A DNA stretch of 64,000 nucleotides, taken from NCBI RefSeq assembly GCF_039523415.1, contig NZ_BAAAFG010000015.1:186001-250000 (forward strand). The letters are read 5' to 3'. Each line of letters opens with the position of its first letter. The stretch's first letter is position 1. A program made the translations under genes and the position numbers. The notes beneath the pieces were generated by a model. The model saw only the letters and a list, made by a program, of their open reading frames with translations, had not been told where the DNA came from and ran no database searches. Below, piece by piece: positions 50,579-59,954 of this stretch. This DNA comes from Gangjinia marincola (GTDB taxonomy: Bacteria; Bacteroidota; Bacteroidia; Flavobacteriales; Flavobacteriaceae).

Positions 50579-52246
50579 ATGAAAAAACAGCTATTAAGAG
50601 GAGTAATTCTCATGATCATGTCGTTAATGGTCTTTAACTGTGCTAAACGCGGTAACATAACTGGCGGGCCTAAGGACGAGACTCCGCCAAAATTCATCAG
50701 GGCCACACCTCCAAATTATTCTATAAATTTTGACAGAGAAGATGTTCGACTCTATTTTGACGAATACATCAAACTTAAAAATGCTCAACGGCAAATTATC
50801 ATATCTCCACCACTTGATCCCAAACCAGATTTTAGTCCGTTAGGGATTGCAAGAAAATATGCCAAAATCTTCTTTAGCGATACGCTTAGAGAGAACACCA
50901 CCTATACTATCAATTTTGGGTATAGCATTGTGGATAATAACGAAGAGAATCCCCTGCCCTTCTTTAAATATGTATTTTCTACGGGAGATTATCTTGACTC
51001 CCTAAAGGTTAATGGAAATATCCTTGATGCCTATTTAAATACTCCCGAAACATTTATTACTGTTGCCCTATACGAGGTAAATGAAGCCTATAATGATTCT
51101 TTAGTATATACTGATACTCCTACCTATATTACGAACACCCTGGATAGCACGACTAATTTTAGTATTGAAAACATCAAAGAAGGAACCTATAAGCTCATTG
51201 CATTTAAAGACATGAATGAGAATTACAGATTTGATCCTGCCACTGATAAAATTGGATTTAGAGAGGAGCCTATTTCGCTCCCGGGCGACTCTTTGGACTA
51301 TACCATAACCCTATTTCAAGAAGAACTGGATCTTAGAATTGATCGCCCTAAGCAAGTAAGTAATCAACATTTCGTATTTCCGTTTTATGGTAATCCTGAT
51401 TCTGTCGTTATAGAAGCAATTTCAAATATGCCGCAAGGTTTTGAATCTGCCGTAGTGAGGGATCGAGAAACTGATACGCTCAACTATTGGTTCAAACCTC
51501 CCGTAGAGATGGACAGTATTCTTTTTAGGGTTGAGAACGCTAATTATTTAGATACCCTCGTTATTAAACCCAGAACCTCGAATCCTGATTCACTTCAAAT
51601 ACAAAACCTAACGGGAACAACACTTGCCCTGGACAAAAAGATCACCTTGAGCAGTAATATCCCCTTAGCGCGAGTTAATGATTCATTGATACGAATCGTT
51701 GATAAGGATACTATCGATATACCCTTTACAACAAAACTGGATAATCAATTAAACGAACTAACCTTAGATTTTGAACCTTTAGAAGATAATCGATATCAAG
51801 TTGATCTGTTACCGGGAGCATTAATTGATTTTTTGGAAAATAAAACAGATTCTCTGGCCTATAGCATCAGAACAAAAAAGCGATCAGATTACGGCACACT
51901 AAATTTAACCATAAACAATATAGACCGATATCCTGTGATCGTTCAACTTACCACAGATAAAGGCATTCCTGTAAAAGAAGTCCAAAGCGACGCCGCAAAT
52001 AATTTTGATTTTGAGCTGATAGATCCGGGAACATACCTGGTACGAGTAATTTATGATGATAATGCAAATGGCCAATGGGATACGGGTAGTTTTTTAAATG
52101 CCCGTCAAGCGGAAACTATCTTATACGATTCTAAAACATTTGAAGTTAGAGCAAATTGGGATGTGACAGAATCAATTTCTTTGCCCGGCATAAATAGGCA
52201 ACCTTCTACCAGTCCACCATCACAAGAGATTCCGGAAGATAATTAA
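50579..52246 (+). CDS. Ig-like (Big_5) domain lipoprotein
   Basis: A 555-residue lipoprotein (lipobox VFNC, Cys21, followed by AKRGNITGGPKDETPP). The first domain (about residues 35-140) is a bacterial Ig-like domain (PPKFIRATPPNYSINFDREDVRLYFDEYIKL) typical of a family conserved across Bacteroidota. The middle is a series of beta-sandwich repeats (a carboxypeptidase-regulatory-like segment near 150-230, MNENYRFDPATDKIG). The end repeats the same DxNxNGxWDTG-like loop (YDDNANGQWDTG). It is likely a surface or periplasmic structural protein. Its stop overlaps the convergent amidase gene by 4 nt. Confidence 0.85.
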   Translation: MKKQLLRGVILMIMSLMVFNCAKRGNITGGPKDETPPKFIRATPPNYSINFDREDVRLYFDEYIKLKNAQRQIIISPPLDPKPDFSPLGIARKYAKIFFSDTLRENTTYTINFGYSIVDNNEENPLPFFKYVFSTGDYLDSLKVNGNILDAYLNTPETFITVALYEVNEAYNDSLVYTDTPTYITNTLDSTTNFSIENIKEGTYKLIAFKDMNENYRFDPATDKIGFREEPISLPGDSLDYTITLFQEELDLRIDRPKQVSNQHFVFPFYGNPDSVVIEAISNMPQGFESAVVRDRETDTLNYWFKPPVEMDSILFRVENANYLDTLVIKPRTSNPDSLQIQNLTGTTLALDKKITLSSNIPLARVNDSLIRIVDKDTIDIPFTTKLDNQLNELTLDFEPLEDNRYQVDLLPGALIDFLENKTDSLAYSIRTKKRSDYGTLNLTINNIDRYPVIVQLTTDKGIPVKEVQSDAANNFDFELIDPGTYLVRVIYDDNANGQWDTGSFLNARQAETILYDSKTFEVRANWDVTESISLPGINRQPSTSPPSQEIPEDN

Positions 52247-53016
52247 TCTACTCTAAATGTATCCTGATCTTCTAAAAACTGAAGTTTTTTCCTTGTGGTT
52301 TGCAGATGTGTTTTATCCAGTGTCACGATCTGGATGCCTTCCTTTTCATTAAAACTGGTTGAGATTTGTTTTCCTAAACTATCGTAAACTGCTGAGTGTC
52401 CTGTGTGCTCATATCCATTAGCATCTGTTCCAATTCGATTCACGCCGGCAACATAACTCATATTTTCAATCGCTCTAGATTGTAATAATATATCCCATGC
52501 CATGATGCGTTGATTAGGCCAATTAGCCACGTAAAATAAAAAGTCATACGCAAGATCATTTCGCGACCAAACGGGAAATCGTAAATCATAACAAATCTGC
52601 GGACATATTTTCCACCCATTGAGTTCAAATACAACGCGTTCTTCTCCTGCCGTGTACGTATTATGTTCTCCCGCTAAGGTGAACAAATGCCTTTTATCAT
52701 ATGTTGCCACTATTCCATGTTGATCAACAATCAGTAAACGGTTATAGTACTTGTCATTTTCTTTGACGATATAACTGCCTGTGATTGCGCAGTCGTGTTT
52801 TAACGCAATTGATTTCATCCACAAAAAAGTTTCTCCTAAAGGATCTTCAGCCAGTCCTTTTGCATTCATAGAGAACCCCGTAGTAAACATTTCTGGTAGA
52901 ATAATAAGGTCAACGGTAGTATTGATCGACATTATTATTCTGGTAAACATCGCTCTGTTGGCTTTAGGATTCTCCCAGTGCAAGTTTGTTTGTATAATGC
53001 CGATGTTAAGATCCAT
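52243..53016 (-). CDS. Nitrilase-superfamily amidohydrolase (omega-amidase like)
   Basis: A 257-residue carbon-nitrogen hydrolase. The Glu-Lys-Cys triad is Glu42 (LIILPEMFTTGF), Lys108 (TYDKRHLF) and Cys142 (CPQICYDLRFPVWSRN). Sequence and length fit YafV/Nit2-type omega-amidases, which repair or salvage alpha-keto-glutaramate-like compounds. The substrate is not certain. One nt separates it from the lipoprotein gene upstream on the same strand. Confidence 0.92.
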   Translation of the reverse strand: MDLNIGIIQTNLHWENPKANRAMFTRIIMSINTTVDLIILPEMFTTGFSMNAKGLAEDPLGETFLWMKSIALKHDCAITGSYIVKENDKYYNRLLIVDQHGIVATYDKRHLFTLAGEHNTYTAGEERVVFELNGWKICPQICYDLRFPVWSRNDLAYDFLFYVANWPNQRIMAWDILLQSRAIENMSYVAGVNRIGTDANGYEHTGHSAVYDSLGKQISTSFNEKEGIQIVTLDKTHLQTTRKKLQFLEDQDTFRVD

Positions 53017-53017
53017 A

Positions 53018-54127
53018 TTAATTTGATGTCACAATTTTTTGCGGAGAAATTTCAACATTAACAAGCTCCAAGTCTTCACCATTAAAATTAGTCGTTGCAA
53101 TAACTCCTCCTTCATCTTGCAAGGTGTCGTTGTTAAAAGCATCAAATCCAAGAAATATTCGTTGAGATTGCAGATTTACAGTCAACAGGTTTAAAGTGAG
53201 ATTTAGGCTTGTTTCACTAATCACTGTATTGTAAATTTCAAAAAGATTAATCTCAGAAATACTGACATTTCCGTTATCTAGGTCTAAAATCGCGGGGATA
53301 CCATAAAATTGCGAAGGTTGTGCTAGCTCTCTAATAAGCTCAACGTAATTATTTTTTGTTTTGACTTTTATCAAACGACTACTATCATTGAATTGATATC
53401 CTGCTCTTTGGAATTCTATATCACCTAATGACTCAAATGAATTTATAGCATAACGTTGCGTATTTTTTGTATTAGAAAAAATATAAATAGCCTCATTTAC
53501 AATAGTCGCTATGTCTCCTAGATCCAATTGAAGCTCTCCTAGTTTTTCAGTACTATTTAAGTCAAATACTTGTAATTTTCTTGAATCGATTTGAGTTGAA
53601 AGTGTTGCAACATAAGAGCCAAATACCTCTATTTCGTCAAATATATTTTGACCTGATTGTTGAATGAGGCTGCAGGTTTGACTTTTAATATCATATATTC
53701 TTAAAAATTGTAATTCCTGGCTGAAAAGAACATTATGCTGAACAAAATAATCGCTATTTGCTCTAGCCGAAATATATTGTTCTTCATCAAAATCAACATC
53801 GCACCCGTATATTGAAGACCCTTCAGAATTTGTAAGAATATTCTTTTGATACAATTTATGTGCATCTCCATATAAATTGAAAACAGACAATAGCCCCTGA
53901 TCGAGTGTATAGTATTGATAGTCTTCAATGGTTAACTCTGAAGATAAATTTATCTGATTGAATTCTTGAGGTTTAAATGATTCAATATTTATCTGTAAAA
54001 GATCATTCTCTAATTGACCTAAAACTGTAATACTTAAATTTTTGTTAGCTTCATTTACATCATCTTCATTCTCACAGGATAAAACTGTAATGGTTATAAA
54101 TAATAGAATATCTAATTTAATTTTCAT
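53018..54127 (-). CDS. Uncharacterised lipoprotein
   Basis: About 369 residues from ATG 54127 (54136 is also possible). Lipobox TVLSCEN (Cys18). The mature part is a run of beta-rich repeats (ELQFLRIYDIKSQTCSLI, KLQVFDLNSTEKLGEL) that looks like a beta-propeller. No family is recognised. It is unusually rich in Asn, Ile and Ser and may be a recent acquisition. It directly precedes the amidase gene (1 nt gap), so the two are probably co-transcribed, although the pairing has no obvious meaning. Confidence 0.65.
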   Translation of the reverse strand: MKIKLDILLFITITVLSCENEDDVNEANKNLSITVLGQLENDLLQINIESFKPQEFNQINLSSELTIEDYQYYTLDQGLLSVFNLYGDAHKLYQKNILTNSEGSSIYGCDVDFDEEQYISARANSDYFVQHNVLFSQELQFLRIYDIKSQTCSLIQQSGQNIFDEIEVFGSYVATLSTQIDSRKLQVFDLNSTEKLGELQLDLGDIATIVNEAIYIFSNTKNTQRYAINSFESLGDIEFQRAGYQFNDSSRLIKVKTKNNYVELIRELAQPSQFYGIPAILDLDNGNVSISEINLFEIYNTVISETSLNLTLNLLTVNLQSQRIFLGFDAFNNDTLQDEGGVIATTNFNGEDLELVNVEISPQKIVTSN

Positions 54128-54226
54128 CTTTGTCATTTCATCAAATATACAATTAACAGTAAATATTCTAAAAGATACTTGCCAACGACGGTACATTTAA
54201 AACCTTATCTTTTTCATTCAAAACCC

Positions 54227-54234
54227 TATTTTTG
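54227..54234 (+). promoter_or_regulatory. -7 box of recQ, next to the start codon
   Basis: TATTTTTG ends 4 nt before the recQ ATG, so transcription would start at or very near the start codon. No -33 element is clear. Confidence 0.45.
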
Positions 54235-54238
54235 AGTC

Positions 54239-56323
54239 ATGACTGTAAACCCAACTTTACCTCAGCTCTTAAAAACTCATTTTGGATTTGATCAATTTAG
54301 ACCGCATCAACAAGAAATTATTAATGAAGTGGTTAACGGTAATGATGTCTTAGCTATTATGCCTACAGGTGGTGGTAAATCCATTTGCTATCAGCTCCCA
54401 GCGATTTATATGGAAGGAACAGCTGTAGTCATCTCACCGCTTATAGCATTAATGAAAGATCAGGTTGATGCGCTACGTGCAAACGGTATTGATGCGGCTT
54501 ATCTCAATAGTTCTCAAGATGAGTATATACAACAAGAAACCCTTTCAAAGTTTAAAAATCAAACGCTAACATTATTATACATTGCTCCAGAAAGTCTTGC
54601 GTTAATTGAATCGTACTTTTCTTTAATTACAATATCGCTTTTTGCTATTGATGAGACCCATTGCATTTCAAGCTGGGGGCATGATTTTAGACCAGCCTAC
54701 ACACAACTTTCCCGTCTTAAAATACATCATCCCCACATTCCGGTCATTGCTCTAACTGCAACTGCAGATCGTACCACTCAGCAGGATATCCTTGAACAAC
54801 TCTCTATCCCTAAAGCGGTTAAATATGTCTCCTCCTTTGACCGTGCGAACATTTTTTTAGAGGTAAGACCTGCGAGAAATCGTATTAAAAGTATACTTGA
54901 TTTTTTACAAAATCATGTCGATGAAAATGGTATAGTTTATTGCCTAAGCCGAAAAAGCACTGAGAAAATTGCTCAAAAATTAAACGACAACGGTTATTCT
55001 GCAGCTGCTTATCATGCTGGTTTGAATGCAGAAACCCGAAATAATCTGCAAGAAAACTTTAGCCGTGACCACATAAAAATCATGGTAGCCACGATTGCTT
55101 TTGGGATGGGAATCGATAAAAGTAACGTGCGCTGGGTTATCCACTATAATTTACCTAAAAACATAGAAGGTTATTATCAGGAAATTGGAAGAAGTGGACG
55201 CGACGGACTCCCGGCACACGCTCTACTGTTCTATAGCCTTGGTGATTTAATCCAATTACGTACATTCATTGATCATGGAGCAAATCAAGAAGTACAATAC
55301 GCTAAGTTAGAGCGTATGCAGCATTACGCAGAGGCGTTGAGTTGTCGTAGAAAAGTATTACTGTCCTATTTTGATGAGCACTACCCTAGTGATTGCGGCT
55401 ACTGTGATGTATGTGAACATCCACCCGCATATTTTGATGGCACTCTTATCGCTCAAAAGATATGTTCTGCCATCGCTAGGCTCAAAGAGAAAGAAGCCAT
55501 GGGTGTTGTGATTGATGTTCTGCGTGGAGCAGAAAATGCTACGATCTATGAAAACAATTATCAAAGGGTTAAAACATACGGGGTGGCTAAAGATATTGCA
55601 TGGAAAGATTTACAGCAGTATTTTATTCAACTCCTTAATCAAGGAATTTTGAACATCAACTTTAAAGAGCATGCGCGTATTGAGCTTACATCTTTAGCTA
55701 AAGAGATCTTGTTTAAAGGCAAACAAGTGAAATTGGCTATTCTTGCAAAAGAAAATGTAGTGAGAACAAATCAAAAACAAGAAAAGGTTTCAGGTCTGTT
55801 TGAACGCTTGCGTAAATTGCGTTATACATTATCAATAGAAGCAGGTATTCCGGCATTTGCTGTATTTAGCGATGCAAGTTTAAAAGATATGGAAATTAAA
55901 TTGCCTCAAACTAATGATGAGTTTTTGACCGTAACAGGAGTTGGGCAGGCAAAATTAGAAAAATATTCCTCTGTCTTTTTAGCTGAGATCGCAGCCTATA
56001 AAGCATCACTTCTCCCAAAAAAGGCAACGCATCTCTTAAGCTACGAATTATTCGACCAGGGAATGACCGTGGCAGAGGTCGCTGAATACCGCGATCTTAA
56101 AATTGGCACCATTTATCATCACCTACAGAAGGCACATGCCGAAGATTGCCCTGTTGATCTTTATGCTTTCGTCAACCGCAAAGAATTAACTGCTATAGAA
56201 AAGGCAAAGAACCATTTACAAAACCCCGAAAAACTTAAAATTTATTTTGATTTTTTTGAGGAAAAAATACCTTATTGGAAAATTAGAATGGGATTATATC
56301 TATGTGAATTGCAGGAGTCATAG
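54239..56323 (+). CDS. recQ: ATP-dependent DNA helicase RecQ
   Basis: 3'-5' DNA helicase of recombination and repair (694 residues). Walker A is in MPTGGGKSICYQLP. The Walker B box reads DETH (138-141) instead of the usual DEAH, then CISSWGHDFRP. The helicase C-terminal half (YCLSRKSTEKIAQKL, IGRSGRDGLPAHALLFY), the RQC zinc cysteines (SCRRKVLL...CGYCDVCEHP), an HRDC domain (about 520-595) and a C-terminal helix-turn-helix (MTVAEVAEYRDLKIGTIYHHL) follow. All domains are complete. Confidence 0.96.
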   Translation: MTVNPTLPQLLKTHFGFDQFRPHQQEIINEVVNGNDVLAIMPTGGGKSICYQLPAIYMEGTAVVISPLIALMKDQVDALRANGIDAAYLNSSQDEYIQQETLSKFKNQTLTLLYIAPESLALIESYFSLITISLFAIDETHCISSWGHDFRPAYTQLSRLKIHHPHIPVIALTATADRTTQQDILEQLSIPKAVKYVSSFDRANIFLEVRPARNRIKSILDFLQNHVDENGIVYCLSRKSTEKIAQKLNDNGYSAAAYHAGLNAETRNNLQENFSRDHIKIMVATIAFGMGIDKSNVRWVIHYNLPKNIEGYYQEIGRSGRDGLPAHALLFYSLGDLIQLRTFIDHGANQEVQYAKLERMQHYAEALSCRRKVLLSYFDEHYPSDCGYCDVCEHPPAYFDGTLIAQKICSAIARLKEKEAMGVVIDVLRGAENATIYENNYQRVKTYGVAKDIAWKDLQQYFIQLLNQGILNINFKEHARIELTSLAKEILFKGKQVKLAILAKENVVRTNQKQEKVSGLFERLRKLRYTLSIEAGIPAFAVFSDASLKDMEIKLPQTNDEFLTVTGVGQAKLEKYSSVFLAEIAAYKASLLPKKATHLLSYELFDQGMTVAEVAEYRDLKIGTIYHHLQKAHAEDCPVDLYAFVNRKELTAIEKAKNHLQNPEKLKIYFDFFEEKIPYWKIRMGLYLCELQES

Positions 56324-56511
56324 TTGTATTTCTATGAAGATATTGGTCGCTGCTTTTTTTAGTTGAAATAAAAAACTTTTAGTGTTAAGAGATCAACGCC
56401 TTAGAAATGTAAATAGTTTAAATTAATCTGAGCTACATTTTACGTTGCCTGGGTGTACAGGTAGCTAATATAAAGTATAGAAAGGATTTTTCCCGGGTGA
56501 TGGAATACTGC

Positions 56512-57414
56512 CTAAAAGTAGATTTGCTTTGCCAATCTAAAGGTATTTGCATGGGCATCAATGATTGTTTTAATTTCTGGCGAGTAGCCTCCTCCCATAC
56601 TGCATTGAACAGGGAGCTGATAGCGATGGCAGGTTTCTAACACAAAACGATCCCGCTCTAAACATCCATTGAGTGTGCAGCCCAACTTACCCAGCTTATC
56701 ACTGGCTAAAATATCTACGCCACATAGATAAAATATAAAATCTGGTCGTTGTTCGTCCATTAATTTTGGAAGTGTTTCAAATAGAATTTCCAAGTATTCA
56801 TCATCTCCCAGACCATTCGGTAAAGCAACATCTAGATCTGAGGTTTCCTTTTTAAAAGGATAATTACTGGCACCATGCATAGAAAACGTAAACACGCGAT
56901 CGTCATGTTGAAATATTTGAGCGGTGCCATTTCCCTGATGGACGTCTAAATCAACGATAAGAATTTTTGAGGCTTGTTGAGTAGCTAATAAATAATGTGC
57001 GGCGATGGCTTGATCATTTAACATACAGAATGCTTCACCTCTATCGCTGTATGCGTGATGGGTTCCCCCTGCAATATTCATCGCAATTCCGTACTCCAGT
57101 GAATATTCACTTCCGGTTATGGTTCCCTGAGCTATGATCAGTTCTCGATCTACTAATTCTTGGGATAAGGGGAAACCAATTTTTCGCGCTTCACGAGGAG
57201 AAATTTTCAGATCGATTAAATTATTTACATACTCATCATCATGAGCCCTTAACACGTATTCCAGTTTAATTTTAGCTGGTGTGAAAAAATTCTCTTTGTT
57301 ACAGGTGCCTTCGTGCAACAATTGCTTGGGGAGCAAATCGTACTTTTGCATGGGGAAACGATGACCTTTTGGCAAAGGATGTTTATAGATAGGGTGAAAC
57401 GCGATTTTCAGCAT
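56512..57414 (-). CDS. Histone deacetylase-family (acetoin/polyamine amidohydrolase type) protein
   Basis: Arginase-fold zinc deacetylase (300 residues). Zinc ligands Asp155/Asp157/His159 are in IVDLDVHQGNGTA, with a later Asp in CGVDILASD. The catalytic pair is in IAGGTHHAY (residues 115-121) and the active-site Tyr in GGGYSPEI. Bacterial members deacetylate polyamines, acetoin-related compounds or other amides, not histones; the substrate is unknown. It lies 19 nt after the AhpD-like gene on the same strand. Confidence 0.92.
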   Translation of the reverse strand: MLKIAFHPIYKHPLPKGHRFPMQKYDLLPKQLLHEGTCNKENFFTPAKIKLEYVLRAHDDEYVNNLIDLKISPREARKIGFPLSQELVDRELIIAQGTITGSEYSLEYGIAMNIAGGTHHAYSDRGEAFCMLNDQAIAAHYLLATQQASKILIVDLDVHQGNGTAQIFQHDDRVFTFSMHGASNYPFKKETSDLDVALPNGLGDDEYLEILFETLPKLMDEQRPDFIFYLCGVDILASDKLGKLGCTLNGCLERDRFVLETCHRYQLPVQCSMGGGYSPEIKTIIDAHANTFRLAKQIYF

Positions 57415-57433
57415 TGACTATTAGGCTACTTTT

Positions 57434-58024
57434 CTATGCATGTTTCCCCTTATTCCAACCGTGTTTCCCTAAATAGTGCTCCCCGCTCTCAACAGCTCCT
57501 TGCTCAATGCTAGTTCCCATGCTATCGTTCCAACGGTTTAAATAGCCAAAAAGTGAAATCACGCCTAACATTTCTACAATTTCACCCTCATTCCAATATG
57601 TGTATAAGCGATCTTTGATTGCTTTATCAACTGCATTGGGTACTTGGCTTGCAGCTAATGAGAAGTCCAGCGCTGCCCGTTCTGCCTCACTAAATGCGGG
57701 ATGTGTTCTGTACTCCCAAATATTATCTAATTGCTCTTGCTCTGCCCCATATCGCTCTGCTGCTCTTATCGCATGAGCCTGGCAATATCTACAGCCAGTA
57801 GCATTGCTGCTCACCCATGCGATCATTCGTTTTAAGGCAGAAGTCACCCTACCTTCATTCGCCATCACTGCTTTGTTTAAATTAATAAAGGCCTTTGAAA
57901 TCGCGGGTCTGTGCTGCATCGTCAACACAGAATTAGGGCAAAATCCCAATGTTTCATTGAAAAAAGTAGCTAATTCGCGGGTTTCTTTATCATGATCTGG
58001 AGAAAGTGGGGTTACCAGTGGCAT
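57434..58024 (-). CDS. AhpD-like/carboxymuconolactone decarboxylase-family protein
   Basis: All-helical protein of 196 residues, peroxidase-related type. The redox motif is Cys78-x-x-Cys81 in ATGCRYCQAHAIRAA with His84; GEIVEMLGVISLFGYLNRW is the second signature. Probably a thiol peroxidase or a related oxidoreductase. First gene of a two-gene unit with the HDAC-like gene. Confidence 0.88.
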   Translation of the reverse strand: MPLVTPLSPDHDKETRELATFFNETLGFCPNSVLTMQHRPAISKAFINLNKAVMANEGRVTSALKRMIAWVSSNATGCRYCQAHAIRAAERYGAEQEQLDNIWEYRTHPAFSEAERAALDFSLAASQVPNAVDKAIKDRLYTYWNEGEIVEMLGVISLFGYLNRWNDSMGTSIEQGAVESGEHYLGKHGWNKGKHA

Positions 58025-58143
58025 ATGTTCTATTTTAAATTATTCAAAAGGCTGAAAGATACATATTCTTTAAAAAAATAAGCATGAAAAAGAGCATCAG
58101 CAAACTTCATTTTGTACTTTAGAATTTTACAATTGAACTCAAA

Positions 58144-59832
58144 ATGCGCTGGACGATAAAGCCTGTTCCTGCTTTAGAAAAAATTAAGCACCTTCAAGAT
58201 GCCTTGCAGGTAGATGCTGTCACCGCGCAATTACTTATTCAGCGTGGGATAAAAACCTATGATGATGCAAAAGCCTTTTTTAGGCCCAGTATATCCCAGC
58301 TCCACGATCCTTTTTTGATGAAGGATATGGATCGTGCTGTTGACCGTATTGAAAAAGCGATTAAATCTGGTGAAAATATTTTAATCTATGGAGATTATGA
58401 TGTAGATGGTACTACTGCCGTGTCCTTGATGTATTCTTTTTTATCAAAAATACATTCCAGTGTAGCCACATATATTCCAGATCGCTATGAAGAAGGCTAT
58501 GGGATTTCTTATCAAGGAATTGACTTTGCGCAAGACAATGGATTTACACTAATTATAGCTCTAGATTGCGGAATTAAAGCCATTGATAAAGTCGCTTACG
58601 CGGAAGAAAAACAGATTGATTTTATCATTTGTGATCACCACAGGCCCGGTGAACACCTCCCAAAAGCCGTGGCGGTCTTAGACCCCAAACGGAAGGATTG
58701 TACCTATCCCTACGAAGAGTTATGTGGCTGCGGCGTAGGGTTTAAACTTATTCAAGCACTGGCACAGCATCAAGACGTACCGGTTGAAGCACTTACAGAA
58801 TACCTAGATCTGGTTGCTACTGCCATAGGAGCAGACATCGTCCCCATTACGGGTGAAAATCGCATTCTCGCGTATCATGGGCTAGAAGTTATTAATAAAA
58901 ATCCGCGTCCGGGGATTGCGGCCATGACCGCTCCCTTAAAAAAGGAATTGACCATCACAGATGTGGTCTTTATTATCGCACCACGCATTAATGCAGCCGG
59001 AAGAATTAAACACGGTCAAAACGCCGTCAATCTCTTGACTGAAAATGATCCAAATGTCGCCATCGCTTTCGCGGAAGAAATTGAAACCTTTAATCTGGAT
59101 CGCAGGTCACTTGATAAACAAATCACGGCCGAAGCCTTAGCACAAATCACCACCCTAAAAGAAGAAGATAGAATGACCAGCGTAGTCTATGATAAAAGCT
59201 GGCACAAAGGAGTGATTGGTATTGTGGCTTCGCGTCTAATAGAAACCTATTATCGACCAACACTGGTATTCACAAAAAGCGGAAATAAATTAGCCGCTTC
59301 TGCCAGATCAGTAAGAGGATATGATGTGTATGAAGCTCTTGAGGCTTGCCAGGAACACATCGAACAATTTGGCGGACATAAATACGCTGCCGGACTCACC
59401 CTAGCCGAAGCCAATTATGGAGCCTTCAAGCAAAAATTTGAAGAAGTAGTTTCAGGAAATATTGATCCCAAACTCCTCGTTCCTGAAATCTCTATCGATG
59501 CCGAAATAAAATTACGTGATCTAACACCTAAATTCTATCGTATTCTAAAACAATTCGCCCCCTTTGGACCGGGAAATATGCGGCCTACTTTTATGGTTTC
59601 TAAGGCTCAGGATACTGGGTATGGAAAAACAGTAGGTCAAACAAATGATCATCTAAAATTAACGCTTACCCAAGATAAAGTACGTATTGGTGCAATAGGA
59701 TTCAATCTGGGTGATAAAGAAGATCTCATCAAAGACAAGCAGTGTTTTTCGGCTGCATTTACACTAGATGAGAATGAGTGGAATGGAAATGTCACGCTTC
59801 AGCTCAAATTAAAAGACATAAAGCCAAATTAA
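58144..59832 (+). CDS. recJ: Single-stranded-DNA-specific exonuclease RecJ
   Basis: 5'-3' single-strand exonuclease of mismatch and recombination repair (562 residues). DHH-family motifs: YGDYDVDGTTAV, IALDCG, IICDHHRPGEH and, in the DHHA1 domain, GGHKYAAGLTL. The OB-fold domain near the end (FGPGNMRPTFMVS) is present. Single gene; the fic gene begins 122 nt downstream. Confidence 0.97.
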   Translation: MRWTIKPVPALEKIKHLQDALQVDAVTAQLLIQRGIKTYDDAKAFFRPSISQLHDPFLMKDMDRAVDRIEKAIKSGENILIYGDYDVDGTTAVSLMYSFLSKIHSSVATYIPDRYEEGYGISYQGIDFAQDNGFTLIIALDCGIKAIDKVAYAEEKQIDFIICDHHRPGEHLPKAVAVLDPKRKDCTYPYEELCGCGVGFKLIQALAQHQDVPVEALTEYLDLVATAIGADIVPITGENRILAYHGLEVINKNPRPGIAAMTAPLKKELTITDVVFIIAPRINAAGRIKHGQNAVNLLTENDPNVAIAFAEEIETFNLDRRSLDKQITAEALAQITTLKEEDRMTSVVYDKSWHKGVIGIVASRLIETYYRPTLVFTKSGNKLAASARSVRGYDVYEALEACQEHIEQFGGHKYAAGLTLAEANYGAFKQKFEEVVSGNIDPKLLVPEISIDAEIKLRDLTPKFYRILKQFAPFGPGNMRPTFMVSKAQDTGYGKTVGQTNDHLKLTLTQDKVRIGAIGFNLGDKEDLIKDKQCFSAAFTLDENEWNGNVTLQLKLKDIKPN

Positions 59833-59859
59833 TTTCGGTTTACTTAATTAATCTCATCG

Positions 59860-59934
59860 CTATTTAAGGTTTTTCCACAAAAACTTAAATAAGGAGGTTC
59901 ACTATTTAAGGTTTTTGTATTTTTGCTTAAATAG
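59860..59934 (+). promoter_or_regulatory. Two inverted-repeat operators around the fic promoter
   Basis: CTATTTAAGGTTTTT occurs at 59860-59874 and again at 59902-59916. Each copy is followed by an inverted partner, CTTAAATA (59884-59891) and CTTAAATAG (59926-59934). The -7 box TATTTTTG (59918-59925) lies between the arms of the second pair, so a bound protein would block transcription. The downstream Fic protein has a C-terminal winged-helix-like domain and may be the repressor. Confidence 0.7.
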
Positions 59935-59954
59935 TAATTGTATTATTTAAAGAA

